Shown: positions 27,690 to 37,895 of the stretch, piece by piece
Position numbering within the stretch: position 1 is the first letter of the stretch
Layout: each line of letters opens with the position of its first letter
Source: Flaccisagitta enflata
Taxonomy: Eukaryota > Chaetognatha > Sagittoidea > Aphragmophora
Length of the DNA stretch: 64,000 bases
NCBI GenBank assembly: GCA_965153355.1
Contig: OZ231126.1
Location: 110,546,001-110,610,000 of the forward strand
Reading direction: 5' to 3'
Notes under the pieces: model-generated
Seen by the model: the letters and a program-made list of their open reading frames with translations, nothing else
Told to the model about the DNA's origin: nothing
Databases searched by the model: none
Translations under genes and position numbers: made by a program

Positions 27690-29264
27690 TTATAACTCAA
27701 GCTTTTTTAAGTCGTCCGTGACGCCTGGTTGGTTCACTACCAGGTTGTATCTGTTGATGGTTGAGTCTAAGTCCGTCTCATCTTTGTCTTCGTCCCCTGT
27801 AAATCTGTCCGCGGGGTCGATTCTGTTGTTCTTCAAGAATTTCGAGGCTGAAATACCGGCAGTCAACTCTAACATCTTTTGCTTACGGTCCCCATTGGGA
27901 TCTAGGCTTACTTTTACAGGGCAAAGGTCCTCAACCCGGTTGATTTCCCGGGAGATGGGGCTGTCAGCCATTTGGGGACGCATCCCAGGTGGCGTGGGTG
28001 GCGCTTGAGGAAGATCGGCGTTCAAGCTGGATCTGGAGGTGGCTTTGAAGGCGTAAGATTCCATATTGGGACCTGAGCTCGAGGTCGGGAGGTGGGAAAA
28101 ATGTTCATCATGTTTTGTATTTTTGTTTTGAGCACTCTCGCTCTCCGGGGGTGGTGTTTCGTGAGGCTGATGTCCCCTGTTGTAAATCTGAGGGCTGTTG
28201 ACATGAGTGTACAATTGATATTCTTGAGTTGGATCGATTTGGACTGGTATTGAGTCATGTTGTTTGGGTTTGACCGTGTTGTGATCATTCAGCGATGGTT
28301 TGGTTGTTGTTGAAGTTTGGAAAAAGCGAAATGGCTCTGGTTGGTTTGATGGCTGGGGTGGTTGTGGCGGATAGGACGGTTGAGGTTGATAGAATGCTTG
28401 GGCTTGATAAGATGGTTGGGGTGGATAAGTTGGTTGGGTTGGATAGGATGGTTGGGATGGTTGAGGTGAATAGGTTTGAGCAGTTAGAACTGGGGAAGTG
28501 GGAAGACCTTTGGTGGGTTGGTTGATCGATGGTTGGTCAATCAGTTGCCGACAAATGAATGCGTTTGATTTTGATCTTGACGCTACTTTATCTGCGTAGG
28601 TCTCTTTTGGTTCTTCTATGTCTGTTGGGTAAAGAGGAAGGAAGTGAGTATTATGTTCCATTCTTGCTTTGTATTCTTGTTGGGTTTCAACCCTAGGGGG
28701 TGGGTTGTGGTGATGATATTTTCCCTGAGTTAACAGTTCAGGGTTGCCAAAGAGAAAATAAGTTGGGCCTTGTGTTTGACCAGATGGATTCTGTGGGAAG
28801 GATTGTATGGCAGCATAAACTGGTTCAGAAACATGAGATCTTGATTCGACCATTGTGTGATTGTTGAGTATTGGTTGCTTGAGTTCTTGATGATACCGTG
28901 GTTGGTTAGATTTTGGTGGGTGGTAGGGTGGTCCAGTTGGATGATTAGTCGTGTGATGTAGGGCCAGGTTGGGGTGGTGCGTTGGGTGAGTCCTTGATTG
29001 GAAAGGATAACCAGCTGAATGGGTGGGGTAAGTGTCAGGATGAGTCCTCGAATTGGGTGAGTGAGTGGCAGAAACAGTCTGCACCCAGTCATCTGTTTGT
29101 TTCCTTTTGTCATTTTGGCCAATGAAGTCATAATCTTCGTTGCCATCACTGCTCATGCTCATGCCCACCCTGTCCATTTCGTTCTTAAGTTGTTCACATT
29201 CATGATGAATTTTCTTCATTTGTTCCTGGTGTTGATCCTCAAAGGCTACTAATTTGTATAACAT
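27690..29264 (-). CDS. gag: BEL/Pao-like Gag, N-terminal part ending at in-frame TAA
   Basis: This 524-codon frame starts at a true ATG (29,264). The frame is open for about 75 more codons upstream, to about 29,489, without another ATG, so a spliced or non-AUG start is possible. It begins with a coiled-coil-like stretch (ALLQLQRQHEDMLYKLVAF around the ATG, then EQMKKIHHECEQLKNEMD). A long Pro/Gln/Tyr-rich region follows, with repeated PSYPxQ motifs encoded at about 28,360-28,490, and then a charged segment entering the conserved Gag domain (DDLKKLEL). The frame ends there at TAA and the homologous domain resumes at once in the same frame. In BEL/Pao elements gag is normally fused to pol. Confidence 0.75.
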   Translation of the reverse strand: MLYKLVAFEDQHQEQMKKIHHECEQLKNEMDRVGMSMSSDGNEDYDFIGQNDKRKQTDDWVQTVSATHSPNSRTHPDTYPTHSAGYPFQSRTHPTHHPNLALHHTTNHPTGPPYHPPKSNQPRYHQELKQPILNNHTMVESRSHVSEPVYAAIQSFPQNPSGQTQGPTYFLFGNPELLTQGKYHHHNPPPRVETQQEYKARMEHNTHFLPLYPTDIEEPKETYADKVASRSKSNAFICRQLIDQPSINQPTKGLPTSPVLTAQTYSPQPSQPSYPTQPTYPPQPSYQAQAFYQPQPSYPPQPPQPSNQPEPFRFFQTSTTTKPSLNDHNTVKPKQHDSIPVQIDPTQEYQLYTHVNSPQIYNRGHQPHETPPPESESAQNKNTKHDEHFSHLPTSSSGPNMESYAFKATSRSSLNADLPQAPPTPPGMRPQMADSPISREINRVEDLCPVKVSLDPNGDRKQKMLELTAGISASKFLKNNRIDPADRFTGDEDKDETDLDSTINRYNLVVNQPGVTDDLKKLEL

Positions 29265-30637
29265 GTCTTCATGCTGTCTTTGTAATTGTAAAAGCGCATA
29301 TGCTTTGGTGACCGAAGGTCTCGGTGACTGCGGGAATTTGATGATCTTCTCTGTAACTATGCTGGGTGGCTTTTGGGAATTAACCAGACAATTTTCTCCA
29401 GGGACAGCTGGATTGTAGAATCTCCTAGTCCCAGGGGATAAGACTGCATTTTGACTAAATTTGCGTTTAGTAGATTGAAAGAAATAATGTTAATCTGTTC
29501 CTCTGCTCTCAGACTGACTGACCTGATTAGTTAGTCTGTGTCAAATGCGAAAATATTTCCATCTTATTGAATTAGAATTGAGTTTCTGATATGATGAGCA
29601 CAATCTAAGCAACTTCTTATGCTATGTGAAGCACTCAAACGGAATATTCGAGTTTTGTTGTGTGAAGTACCCAAACGGGATCGGGCAACGAAGTCGAGAT
29701 TTGGCTCATTTTCTCTGAATCGTGAATATTTCTTTTTCTTCAGTCAGCTAATTCCGATCCGCGCGGACTATGAAATCGAGTGGGAAAAGAGGGGGGGGGG
29801 GGAACTTATTCTCTTCTTTAGAAACTCCACATTTTCCCTCAATCACGATCGGGCGCTGGCCCACCGTTCATTTTAGTTAAATCGTGTCAACTGATTATTT
29901 TTTTTTTGAACTATCTGAATATCTAAATAGAGCTGATGGGATTGGTCATAGAAGGGGCCGTGCTTGACAAAGTTCCCATAAAAGGGTTTTGAAAAGCCTC
30001 AGACCACACGCTCTTTTCACTTTCCTTCTTTCTACTTTTAGCTGACGTTTTATTTTCTTTCTAATTTTCTTTTCTTTCTCCTTATCTTTCTTCTTCTTTC
30101 GTCCTTCTTTCTTTTTCTATCTTTATCTCCCTCTCTCTATCTTTCTATTCTTTGTTTCTACTTTTAGCCGAGTTTTTCTTTTCTTTCAAATTGCAATTAG
30201 GGACACCGATTGAGGGCACTTAGTTTTAAGCGAGTGCGTTTGTGGGCAACGGGAGTCGGTGAATCATAGTTGATCAAGAAGCAATGATGTCTTTCTGAGA
30301 CGAGATTAGTCTTGTTGTCCTTCGGCGGTGACTTGTCATTGTTAAATCAATCGAATCTTTGGTCCCGAAGACTATCGAAGTTTTTGTTGCTGATTGAGAT
30401 TCGATTCACGATTTTCGTTTGCTTTGGGGCGGGGGCATTTTCGAATTTTGAGGTCTAAGGCTTATCAAGAAAGAATAATAATAAAAAAAATTTTTTTTTT
30501 TGAAAAAATCTCTAAGTTTTTTAGGCCAAGATCAAAAATCGGGCATAATGTCCCCAGGAAACACGAGGCACGCGTTTTTAAACACGTAGCCCGTGAGCCA
30601 ATGGAGTGACAATCAATGTCAATAAAGCCAGATTCTC

Positions 30638-30802
30638 GGCTGAAACGCTATTTCTAGGTTCCTTGCCTTTGAATGCAATGGCTGATAGATGAGACTCGTT
30701 GGCTGAAACGCTATTTCTAGGTTCCTTGCCGTTGAGTATAATGGCGATAGGTGAGACAAACTCGTTGGCTGAAACGCTATTTCTAGGTTCCTTGCCGTTG
30801 AG
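30638..30802. repeat. Three direct repeats, about 65-bp spacing
   Basis: A block of about 33 bp beginning GGCTGAAACGCTATTTCTAG occurs at 30,638, 30,701 and 30,767, separated by degenerate spacers that each contain ATGGC and GATAG. It lies in the 5' leader of the BEL-like element. Confidence 0.9.
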
Positions 30803-30905
30803 TTTTTTATTTACTCTGACTGCTTTCTTTCTTACGTACTGGAGCGGTTTTGGGTTCTTTCTGGAACGAAATTCTTGGTTGACTGGACCGATCCTCGATG
30901 ACTTG

Positions 30906-30907
<2 letters not shown>

Positions 30908-30970
<63 letters not shown>
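30908..30970. repeat. (GA)n microsatellite
   Basis: A pure GA run of about 62 bp lies in the BEL-like leader. Confidence 0.95.
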
Positions 30971-30972
<2 letters not shown>

Positions 30973-31305
30973 TGGAGACTGGAACGAGAATTGTTGACGG
31001 CGTTGAGCGGCTTGACCGATCTTCGATGGCTTGAACGAACGAAGGGACCGAAGGGCGAACTACCGAACGGAACCCATGGACGAGGGAGCGGAAAGTTTGT
31101 GGGAAATTTCTTTGATGAACGTGATTGGTCGATCGCCTTTTCTCCTTTCACCGAAGACGGGTTGTGGGAAGGGAATCGCTGAACGGGTGATGAACGAAGG
31201 GTCGGTGAGCGAAGACGGGAATGCGGGTTGGGTTGAGCGAATCTTCGAGCGGGCCCTTTTTACCAAAGAGCGTTCAACCGAATTAAGACCGATAATAGGA
31301 GTAAT

Positions 31306-31318
31306 AAAAAGTCTACAT
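31306..31318 (-). promoter_or_regulatory. Putative self-primer binding site of the BEL-like element
   Basis: On the minus strand, the first bases after the 5' LTR are ATGTAGACTTTTT. This is not the TGG-initiated complement of a tRNA 3' end. It is perfectly complementary to AAAAAGTCTACAT within the LTR, and the match starts exactly at the LTR/internal boundary. That is the geometry used by Tf1-type self-primed elements. Function is inferred from the sequence only. Confidence 0.45.
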
Positions 31319-31851
31319 TGTCGAGTAACCTCGATCTCGTCGGTCTAACTCTGTCTGCTCCTACGGCCCTGACTAACTCGGTTGAACCCCTTTGTCTCGC
31401 TACGGCGTAGACGTGATCCGATGCAATGAACGTACTCGGAAATCAAGACCGAATGATAAAATATGGCAGCGAAGTATCAACGTCAAACGATGTAGACTTT
31501 TTTGTGACAAAGTTGATAAAAGAAGGCTCGTATGTGTGCTAAATAGATGAAATTATCAATTATTCCAGGAGCGACGTGCGTTCGTGTCAAGACAAAATGG
31601 CGGACTGAAAGAAGCCGGTCTAAAGCTTCTAGAATATTCGAAAGAATGTTCTGGAAAAAGTCTCGAACCGAATGGAAGGCCATGGAACATTCTAGAAGGA
31701 TCCAGGCTCAGAAACCGCGCTCTAAAGAAAATGGCGGCAAATTTGAAATAGGATCTGCGAAATCGAGACGAAAAGAGTCAAACAAATGAGCAAAGCAAAG
31801 CAAAAAAGGAAAATGACGATCGGAGTCGGAATCATGAGGATTTCCTTTACA
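31319..31851 (-). repeat. 5' LTR of the BEL/Pao-like element
   Basis: This is the second 533-bp LTR copy, followed by TTTTTTGAAACACAG of the satellite. On the minus strand, TATTTAG and TTTTATC lie upstream of AAAAAGTCTACAT (31,502 down to 31,490). This 13-mer is complementary to the first bases inside the element (31,318 down to 31,306). The 13-mer sits about 350 bp into the LTR, a plausible position for a transcription start, though no start site is proven. Confidence 0.9.
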
Positions 31852-34800
31852 TTTTTTGAAACACAGATATGATCTCAGTTTGGTTTTGTCCCAGTTAGCC
31901 AAGTAGTCAAACAATTTATTGGGCACTTGCCTGCTCAAAACAACGATTGTCTTATGTTCTACCAAAAGCTTCTCTTATGTATCAATGACTGGCCTGTTAT
32001 CGTGACAGGCAAGTGCCCAGCACACTAAATGATAGGGATTACGCTGTTCATGCCTGTCACGATAACAGACCTCGTTGAAAAATAAGAGAAATTTTTGGTA
32101 AAACATATGAGTTCTTTAATATTCGTCAGCAGTAAAGCGACAGTGACAAACAGCATACAAGACAAAAAGACTAATCTAATCTTCTACAAGATCAGGCAAA
32201 TTGCGAGCGATGCAAGAAATTATGGAATTTGAGTGATAAGGAAAACCAAACTGAGCTCGTATCTGTGTTCTAAAAAACGCTTTGTTTATCCATCACATCT
32301 CACACAAGAGTCAATGGCCAAAACCATTAAATGAGTCCACTGTTTCAAAGATACACATTGGTACAGCTACGGAGTCACATCTCCATGACAAGATTGAGAT
32401 AGTGGACCGGGCTATGCTTGTCAATCTTGTTTCATTAGTGAGTTGTGCTGTCATTGGGTCAAGTACATATATCTCAGTCTCTACAAGTCTTTGTTTCTCA
32501 ATATGAGCATGTAACCTATCTTACACACTTTCACATCCCGTATCTATCTGCGAAAAAGAAGAAATAGAACTCAAGAAAATGGACAGAATCAAAAGATGAT
32601 CGCTGGAGATGTGACTCCGTAGCTGTACCAATGTGTATCTTTGAAACAGTGGACTCGTTTAATGGTTTTGTCCATTGACTCTTGTGTGAGATGTGGTGGA
32701 TTAACAAAGCGTTTTTTGAAACACAGATACGATCTCAGTTTGGTTTCCTCCCAGTTAGCCAAGTAGTCAAACGATTCATCCTCTTATAGTTTTAACCACA
32801 ATGATAACTGATGACGGTTAAAGTGGAATCTTTCACCGCAAAAGTCAAGCGTAATTTGAGAGTAATAGTCTTGATCTCATCCCATGAAAAGGAAATGGGT
32901 GCCTACGCTGTTCATGCCTGTCACGATACCAGGCCCGTCGTTGATACATAAGAGAGGCTTTTGGTAAAACATATGACAATCGTTGTTTTGAGCAGGCAAG
33001 TGCCCAGCATAGGGAATGAGGTAGTGGACAGGGCTATGCTCGCCAATCTTGTTTCATGGATGAGTTGAGCTGTCATTGGGTCAAGTATATATATTTCAGT
33101 CTCTGAGAGTCTTTGTTTCTCAATATGAGCATGTAACCTATCATACACACTTTCCCATCCCGTATCTATCTCCGAAAAAGAAACGATTCATCCTCTTATA
33201 GTTTTAACCACAATGATAACTGATGACGGTTAAAGTGAACAGCGTTCAACCATCCCGTATCTGTCTGCGAAAAAAAAAAAAAAAAAGAACTCAAGAAAAT
33301 GGACAGAATCCAAAGATGATCGCTGGAGATGTGACTCCGTACCTGTACCAATGTGTATCTTTGAAACAGTGGACTCCTTTAATGGTTTTGTCCATTGACT
33401 CTTGTGTGAGATGTGGTGGATTAACAAAGCGTTTTTTGAAACACAGATACTATCTCACTTTGGTTTTGTCCCAGTTAGCCAAGTAGTCAAACGATTCATC
33501 CTCTTATAGTTTTAACCACAATGATAACTGATGACGGTTAAAGTGGAATCTTTCACCGCAAAAGTCAAGCGTAATTTGAGAGTAATAGTCTTGATCTCAT
33601 CCCATGAAAAGGAAATGGGTGCTGAGAAACAAAGACTTACAGAGACTGAGATATATATACTTGACCCAATGACAGCTCAACTCACCCATGAAACAAGATT
33701 GACGAGCATAGCCCTGTCCACTACCTCATTCCCTATCATTTGGTGTGCTGGGCACTTGCCTGCCTACGCTGTTCATGCCTGCCACAATAACAGGCCAGTT
33801 GTTGATACATAAGAAAAACTTTTCGTAAAACATATGACCATTGTTGTTTTGAGCTGGCAAGTGCCCAGCACACCAAATGATAGGGAATGAGGTAGTGGAC
33901 AGGGCTATGCTCGTCAATCTTGTTTCATGGGTGAGTTGAGCTGTCATTGGGTCAAGTATGTATATCTCAGTCTCTGAAAGTCTTTGTTTCTCAATGTGAG
34001 CATGTAACCTATCTTACAAACTCAACCATCCTGTATCGATTTGCGACGCATCGTTGATTAAGGAAATGGGTGCTTACGCTGTTCATGCCTGTCACGATAC
34101 CAGGCCCGTCATTGATACATAAGAGAAGCTTTTGGTAAAACATATGACCATTGTTGTTTTGAGCTGGCAAGTGCCCAGCACATCAAATGATAGGGATTAC
34201 GCTGTTCATGTATTTCACAATAACAGGCTTGTCATTGATACATAGGAGAAGCTTTTGGTAAAACATATGACAATCGTTGTTTTGAGCAGGCAAGTGCCGA
34301 GCACACCAAATGATAGGGAATGAGGTAGTGGACAGGGCTATGCTCGTCAATCTTGTTTCATGGGTGAGTCCACTGTTTCAAAGATACACATTGGTACAGC
34401 TACGGAGTCATATCTCCAGCGATCATCTTTTGATTCTGTCCATTTTCTTGAGTTCTATCTCTTCTTTTTGCAGATAGATACGGAATGGGAAAGTGTGTAA
34501 GATAGGTTTCATGCTCATATTGAGAAACAAAGACTTGCGGAGACTGAGACATATATACTTGACCCAATGACAGCTCAACTCACCCATGAAACAAGACTGA
34601 CGAGCATAGCCCTGTCCACTACCTCATTCCCTATCATTTGGTGTGCTGGGCACTTGCCAGCTCAAAACAACAATGGTCATATGTTTTACCAAAAGCTTTT
34701 CTTATGTATCAACGACGGGCCTGTTATCGTGACAGGCATTTCTCTTTTGTATCAACGACGGGCTTTTTATCGTGACAGGCATGAACAGCGTAGGCACCCA

Positions 34801-35226
34801 TTTCCTTTTCATGGGATGAGATCAAGACTATTACTCTCAAATTACGCTTGACTTTTGCGGTGAAAGATTCCACTTTAACCGTCATCAGTTATCATTGTGG
34901 TTAAAACTATAAGAGGATGAATCGTTTGACTACTTGGCTAACTGGGACGAAACCAAACTGACATCGTATCTGTGTTTCAAAAAACACTTTGTTAATCCAC
35001 CACATCTCACACAAGAGTCAATGGACAAAACCATTAAACGAGTCCACTGTTTCAAAGATACACATTGGTACAGGTACGGAGTCACATCTCCAGCGATCAT
35101 CTTTTGATTCTGTCCATTTTCTTGAGTTCTTTTTCTTCTTTTTCGCAGATAGATACGGGATGGGAAATTGTGTAAGATAGGTTACATGCTCATATTGAGA
35201 AACAAATACTTGCAGACACTGAGATA
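31852..35226. repeat. Satellite-like array, block 4
   Basis: The array resumes after the BEL-like element at TTTTTTGAAACACAGATATG, continuing the interrupted module exactly. Modules are in both orientations. A stretch of about 120 bp at 32,110-32,230, inserted at AAAACATATGA, is not satellite and I do not recognise it. The block ends inside ACTGAGATA, where the TA-flanked MITE is inserted. Confidence 0.9.
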
Positions 35227-35828
35227 CCGGGTCATCAGCCTGAAATGCCGGATAATGTTAAGCTTTTACTCTGAGATGCCAAATGTCACGGATTTCAAAC
35301 TGATTGTCTCTTAAAGAGCATAAATTGACGTTTTTTGTATCAAAATTTCATCCAAATCGGTTAAGTAGTTTAGATTTTACAAGTCTTTGAAGTTGAAACT
35401 AATTTTCCCTCGATGGCAGAATTTTCAATAAAGATTGAGAGAGAGAGCATTTTTAAATTTCTCTCTTTTTTCAACTTTTTGAGCTGGAATGGTCTAGTAT
35501 GAAAAAAAAATTGATGTAGTTTCAAAAATTTGTCAAATCATCTTTTATTTAGGACTAATCTCATGATTCTGGCTCAAAATATTGCAAAATGAGAAAATGG
35601 GAAAAAAGACTGTTCCTCCATTTTCCAATGAAAAAACAGAAGTGGCGAAAAGGAAGTTTTTTACTTAATTAGATGTAAAATCTAAATTACTTGACCGATT
35701 TTGATGAAATTTTGATACAAAAAACGTCAACCTATACTCTATAAGAGACAATCAGTTTGAAATCCATGACATTTGGCATCTCAGAGTAAAAGCTTAACAT
35801 TATCCGGCATTTCAGGCTGATGACCCGG
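35227..35828. mobile_element. MITE with long terminal inverted repeats, TA duplication
   Basis: It starts CCGGGTCATCAGCCTGAAAT and ends with the reverse complement. The inverted match continues with few mismatches for well over 100 bp at each end. It is flanked by TA on both sides and interrupts the satellite ACTGAGATATATATACTTG at its first TA. The size (602 bp), long arms and TA duplication fit a Tc1/mariner-type non-autonomous element. No open frame is seen. A second copy lies at 62,860-63,470. Confidence 0.85.
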
Positions 35829-37317
35829 TATATATATACTTGACCCAATGACAGCTCAACTCACCCATGAAACAAGATTGACGAGCATAGCCCTGTCCAC
35901 TATCTCATTCCCTATCATTTGGTGTGCTGAGCACTTGCCTGCTCAAAACAACGATTGTCATATGTTTTACCAAAAGCTTCTCTTATGTATGAACGACAGG
36001 CCTGTTATCGTGACAGGCATGAACAGCTTAGGCACCCATTTCCTTTATCAACGGAGGGCCTGGTATTGTGACAGGCATGAACAGTGTAGGCACCCATTTC
36101 CTTTATCAACGACGGGCCTGTTATCGTGACAGGCATGAACAGCGTAGGCACCCATTTCCTTGTCATGGGATGAGATCAAGACTATTACTCTCAAATTACG
36201 CTTGATCGCTTTGTTAATCCACCACATCTCACACAAGAGTCAATGGACAAAGCCATTAAACGAGTCCACTGTTTCAAAGATACACATTGGTGCAGCTACG
36301 GAGTCATATCTCCAGCTATCATCTTTCGATTCTGTCCATTTTCTTGAGTTCTATTTCTTCATTTTTGCAAATAGATACAGGATGGTTGAAAGCTGTTCAC
36401 TTTAACCGTCATCAGTTATCATTGTGGTTAAAACTATAAGAGGATGAATCGTTTGACAACTTGGCTAATGTGTATGATAGGAAATGGGTGCCTACGCTGT
36501 TCATGCCTGTCACGATAACAGGCCAGTCGTTGATACATAAGAAAGGCTTTTGGTAAAACATATGACAATCGTTGTTTTGAGCAGGCAAGTGCCCAGCACA
36601 CCAAATGATAGGGATTACCCTGTTCATGCCTGTCATGATAACAAGCCCGTCGTTGGTACATAAGAGAAGCTTTTGGTAAAACATATGACAATCGTTGTTT
36701 TGAGCAGGCAAGTGCCCAGCACACCAAATGATAGGGAATGAGGTAGTGGACAGGGCTATGCTCGTCAATCTTGTTTCATGGGTGAGTTGAGCTGTCATTG
36801 GGTCAAGTATATATATCTCAGTCTCTGAAAGTCTTTGTTTCTCAATATGAGCATGTAACCTATCTTACACACTTTCCCATCCTGTATCTATCTGCGAAAA
36901 AGAAGAAATAGAACTCAAGAAAATGGACAGAATCAAATGATGATCGCTGGAGATATGACTCCTTACCTGTACCAATGTGTATCTTTGAAACAGTGGACTC
37001 GTTTAATGGTTTTGTCCATTGACTCTTGTGTGAGATGTGGTGGATTAACAAAGCGTTTTTTGAAACACAGATACGATGTCAGTTTGGTTTCATCCCAGTT
37101 AGCCAAGTAGTCAAACGATTCATCCTCTTAAAGTTTTAACCACAATGATAACTGATGATGTTTAAAGTGGAATCTTTCACCGCAAAAGTCAAGCGTAATT
37201 TGAGAGTAATAGTCTTGATCTCATCCCATGAAAAGGAAATGGGTGCCTACGCTGTTCATGCCTGTCACGATAACAGGCCAGTCGTTGATACATAAGAAAA
37301 GCTTTTGGTAAAACATA
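35829..37317. repeat. Satellite-like array, block 5
   Basis: Continues the array: forward units to about 36,400, then inverted units. It ends at GGTAAAACATA, where the palindromic MITE begins. Confidence 0.9.
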
Positions 37318-37895
37318 CAGTGGGGTTCGTGGAATAACAGCCTAAACTGGAGGAAGGTATTTAAGTGTCTTAATTTCATTTGACAAACTGGATATTTGAA
37401 ATATAAGTTGTTCACTCGATGCTTTTGTCCCTGAGTTTTTTGGTTCCTAGGGAAACCAAAATCATTTTTTCAAACATTTATAACCGCTAAAATATCAATA
37501 TTTTGAGAAATTTTGTCAGGGAACATTGCTCAAAATTAAATTTGCTACAACTTTCCCACAGTATGTTCTGTAAGAATATTGCTCGTTTGGCCGTTGCTAG
37601 GGGGCATCACACCTAGCAACCGCTAAATAATGCTCCCTAGCAACGGCTAAACGAGCAATATTCTTACAGGACATACTGTGGGAAAGTTGTAGCAAATTTA
37701 ATTCTGAGCAATGTTCCCTGATAACATTTGTCAAAATTTTTATATTCTAGTTGTTATAAATGAAAAAATAATTTTGGTTTCATAGCAATAAAAACTCAAG
37801 GGTTCATCTAATGACAACTTATATTTCAAATATCAAAGTTGTCAAATGAGAAAAGACAGTTACCTTCTCAGTTTAAACTGTTATTCCACAGACTG
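37318..37895. mobile_element. Palindromic MITE, TA duplication
   Basis: This 578-bp fold-back sequence is centred near 37,610. The left arm starts CAGTGGGGTTCGTGGAATAA and the right arm's reverse complement starts CAGTCTGTGGAATAACAGTT. Inner arms match over long stretches (TTTCCCACAGTATGTTCTGT against ACAGGACATACTGTGGGAAA). TA flanks both ends. No coding capacity is seen. A partial relative lies at 51,528-51,726. Confidence 0.8.

Larger units (their letters stand above)
29490..31305 (-). other. Long 5' leader of the BEL-like element
   Basis: About 1.8 kb lies between the 5' LTR and the open gag frame, with no recognisable gene. It holds three spaced copies of GGCTGAAACGCTATTTCTAG (from 30,638, 30,701 and 30,767), a (GA)n run at 30,908-30,970 and a pyrimidine-rich stretch at 30,000-30,190. 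Confidence 0.7.
23201..31851 (-). mobile_element. BEL/Pao-like LTR retrotransposon, gag-only, 8.65 kb
   Basis: Two 533-bp LTRs with TG...CA ends enclose 7,585 bp, flanked by a 5-bp TTTTT duplication. The left flank is GCG plus five T, the right flank is six T plus GAAAC, and empty satellite copies read GCG, six T, GAAAC. I count about six LTR mismatches by eye (about 99% identity), so the insertion is recent. Read on the minus strand, the 5' LTR is at the right. A polypurine tract (ACGGGGGGAG) abuts the left, 3', LTR. The only recognisable coding sequence is a BEL/Pao-type gag (29,264 to 26,523). No protease, reverse transcriptase, RNase H or integrase was recognised in the 2.8 kb downstream of it, so the element looks non-autonomous. 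Confidence 0.88.

Noticed and set aside
28295-28525. Plus-strand Val/Gly/Leu-repeat frame over gag
   Set aside because: Shadow of the Pro/Gln/Tyr-rich coding repeats on the minus strand.
32110-32230. Non-satellite 120-bp insertion in block 4
   Set aside because: No inverted ends, duplication or coding sequence could be defined; noted but not classified.
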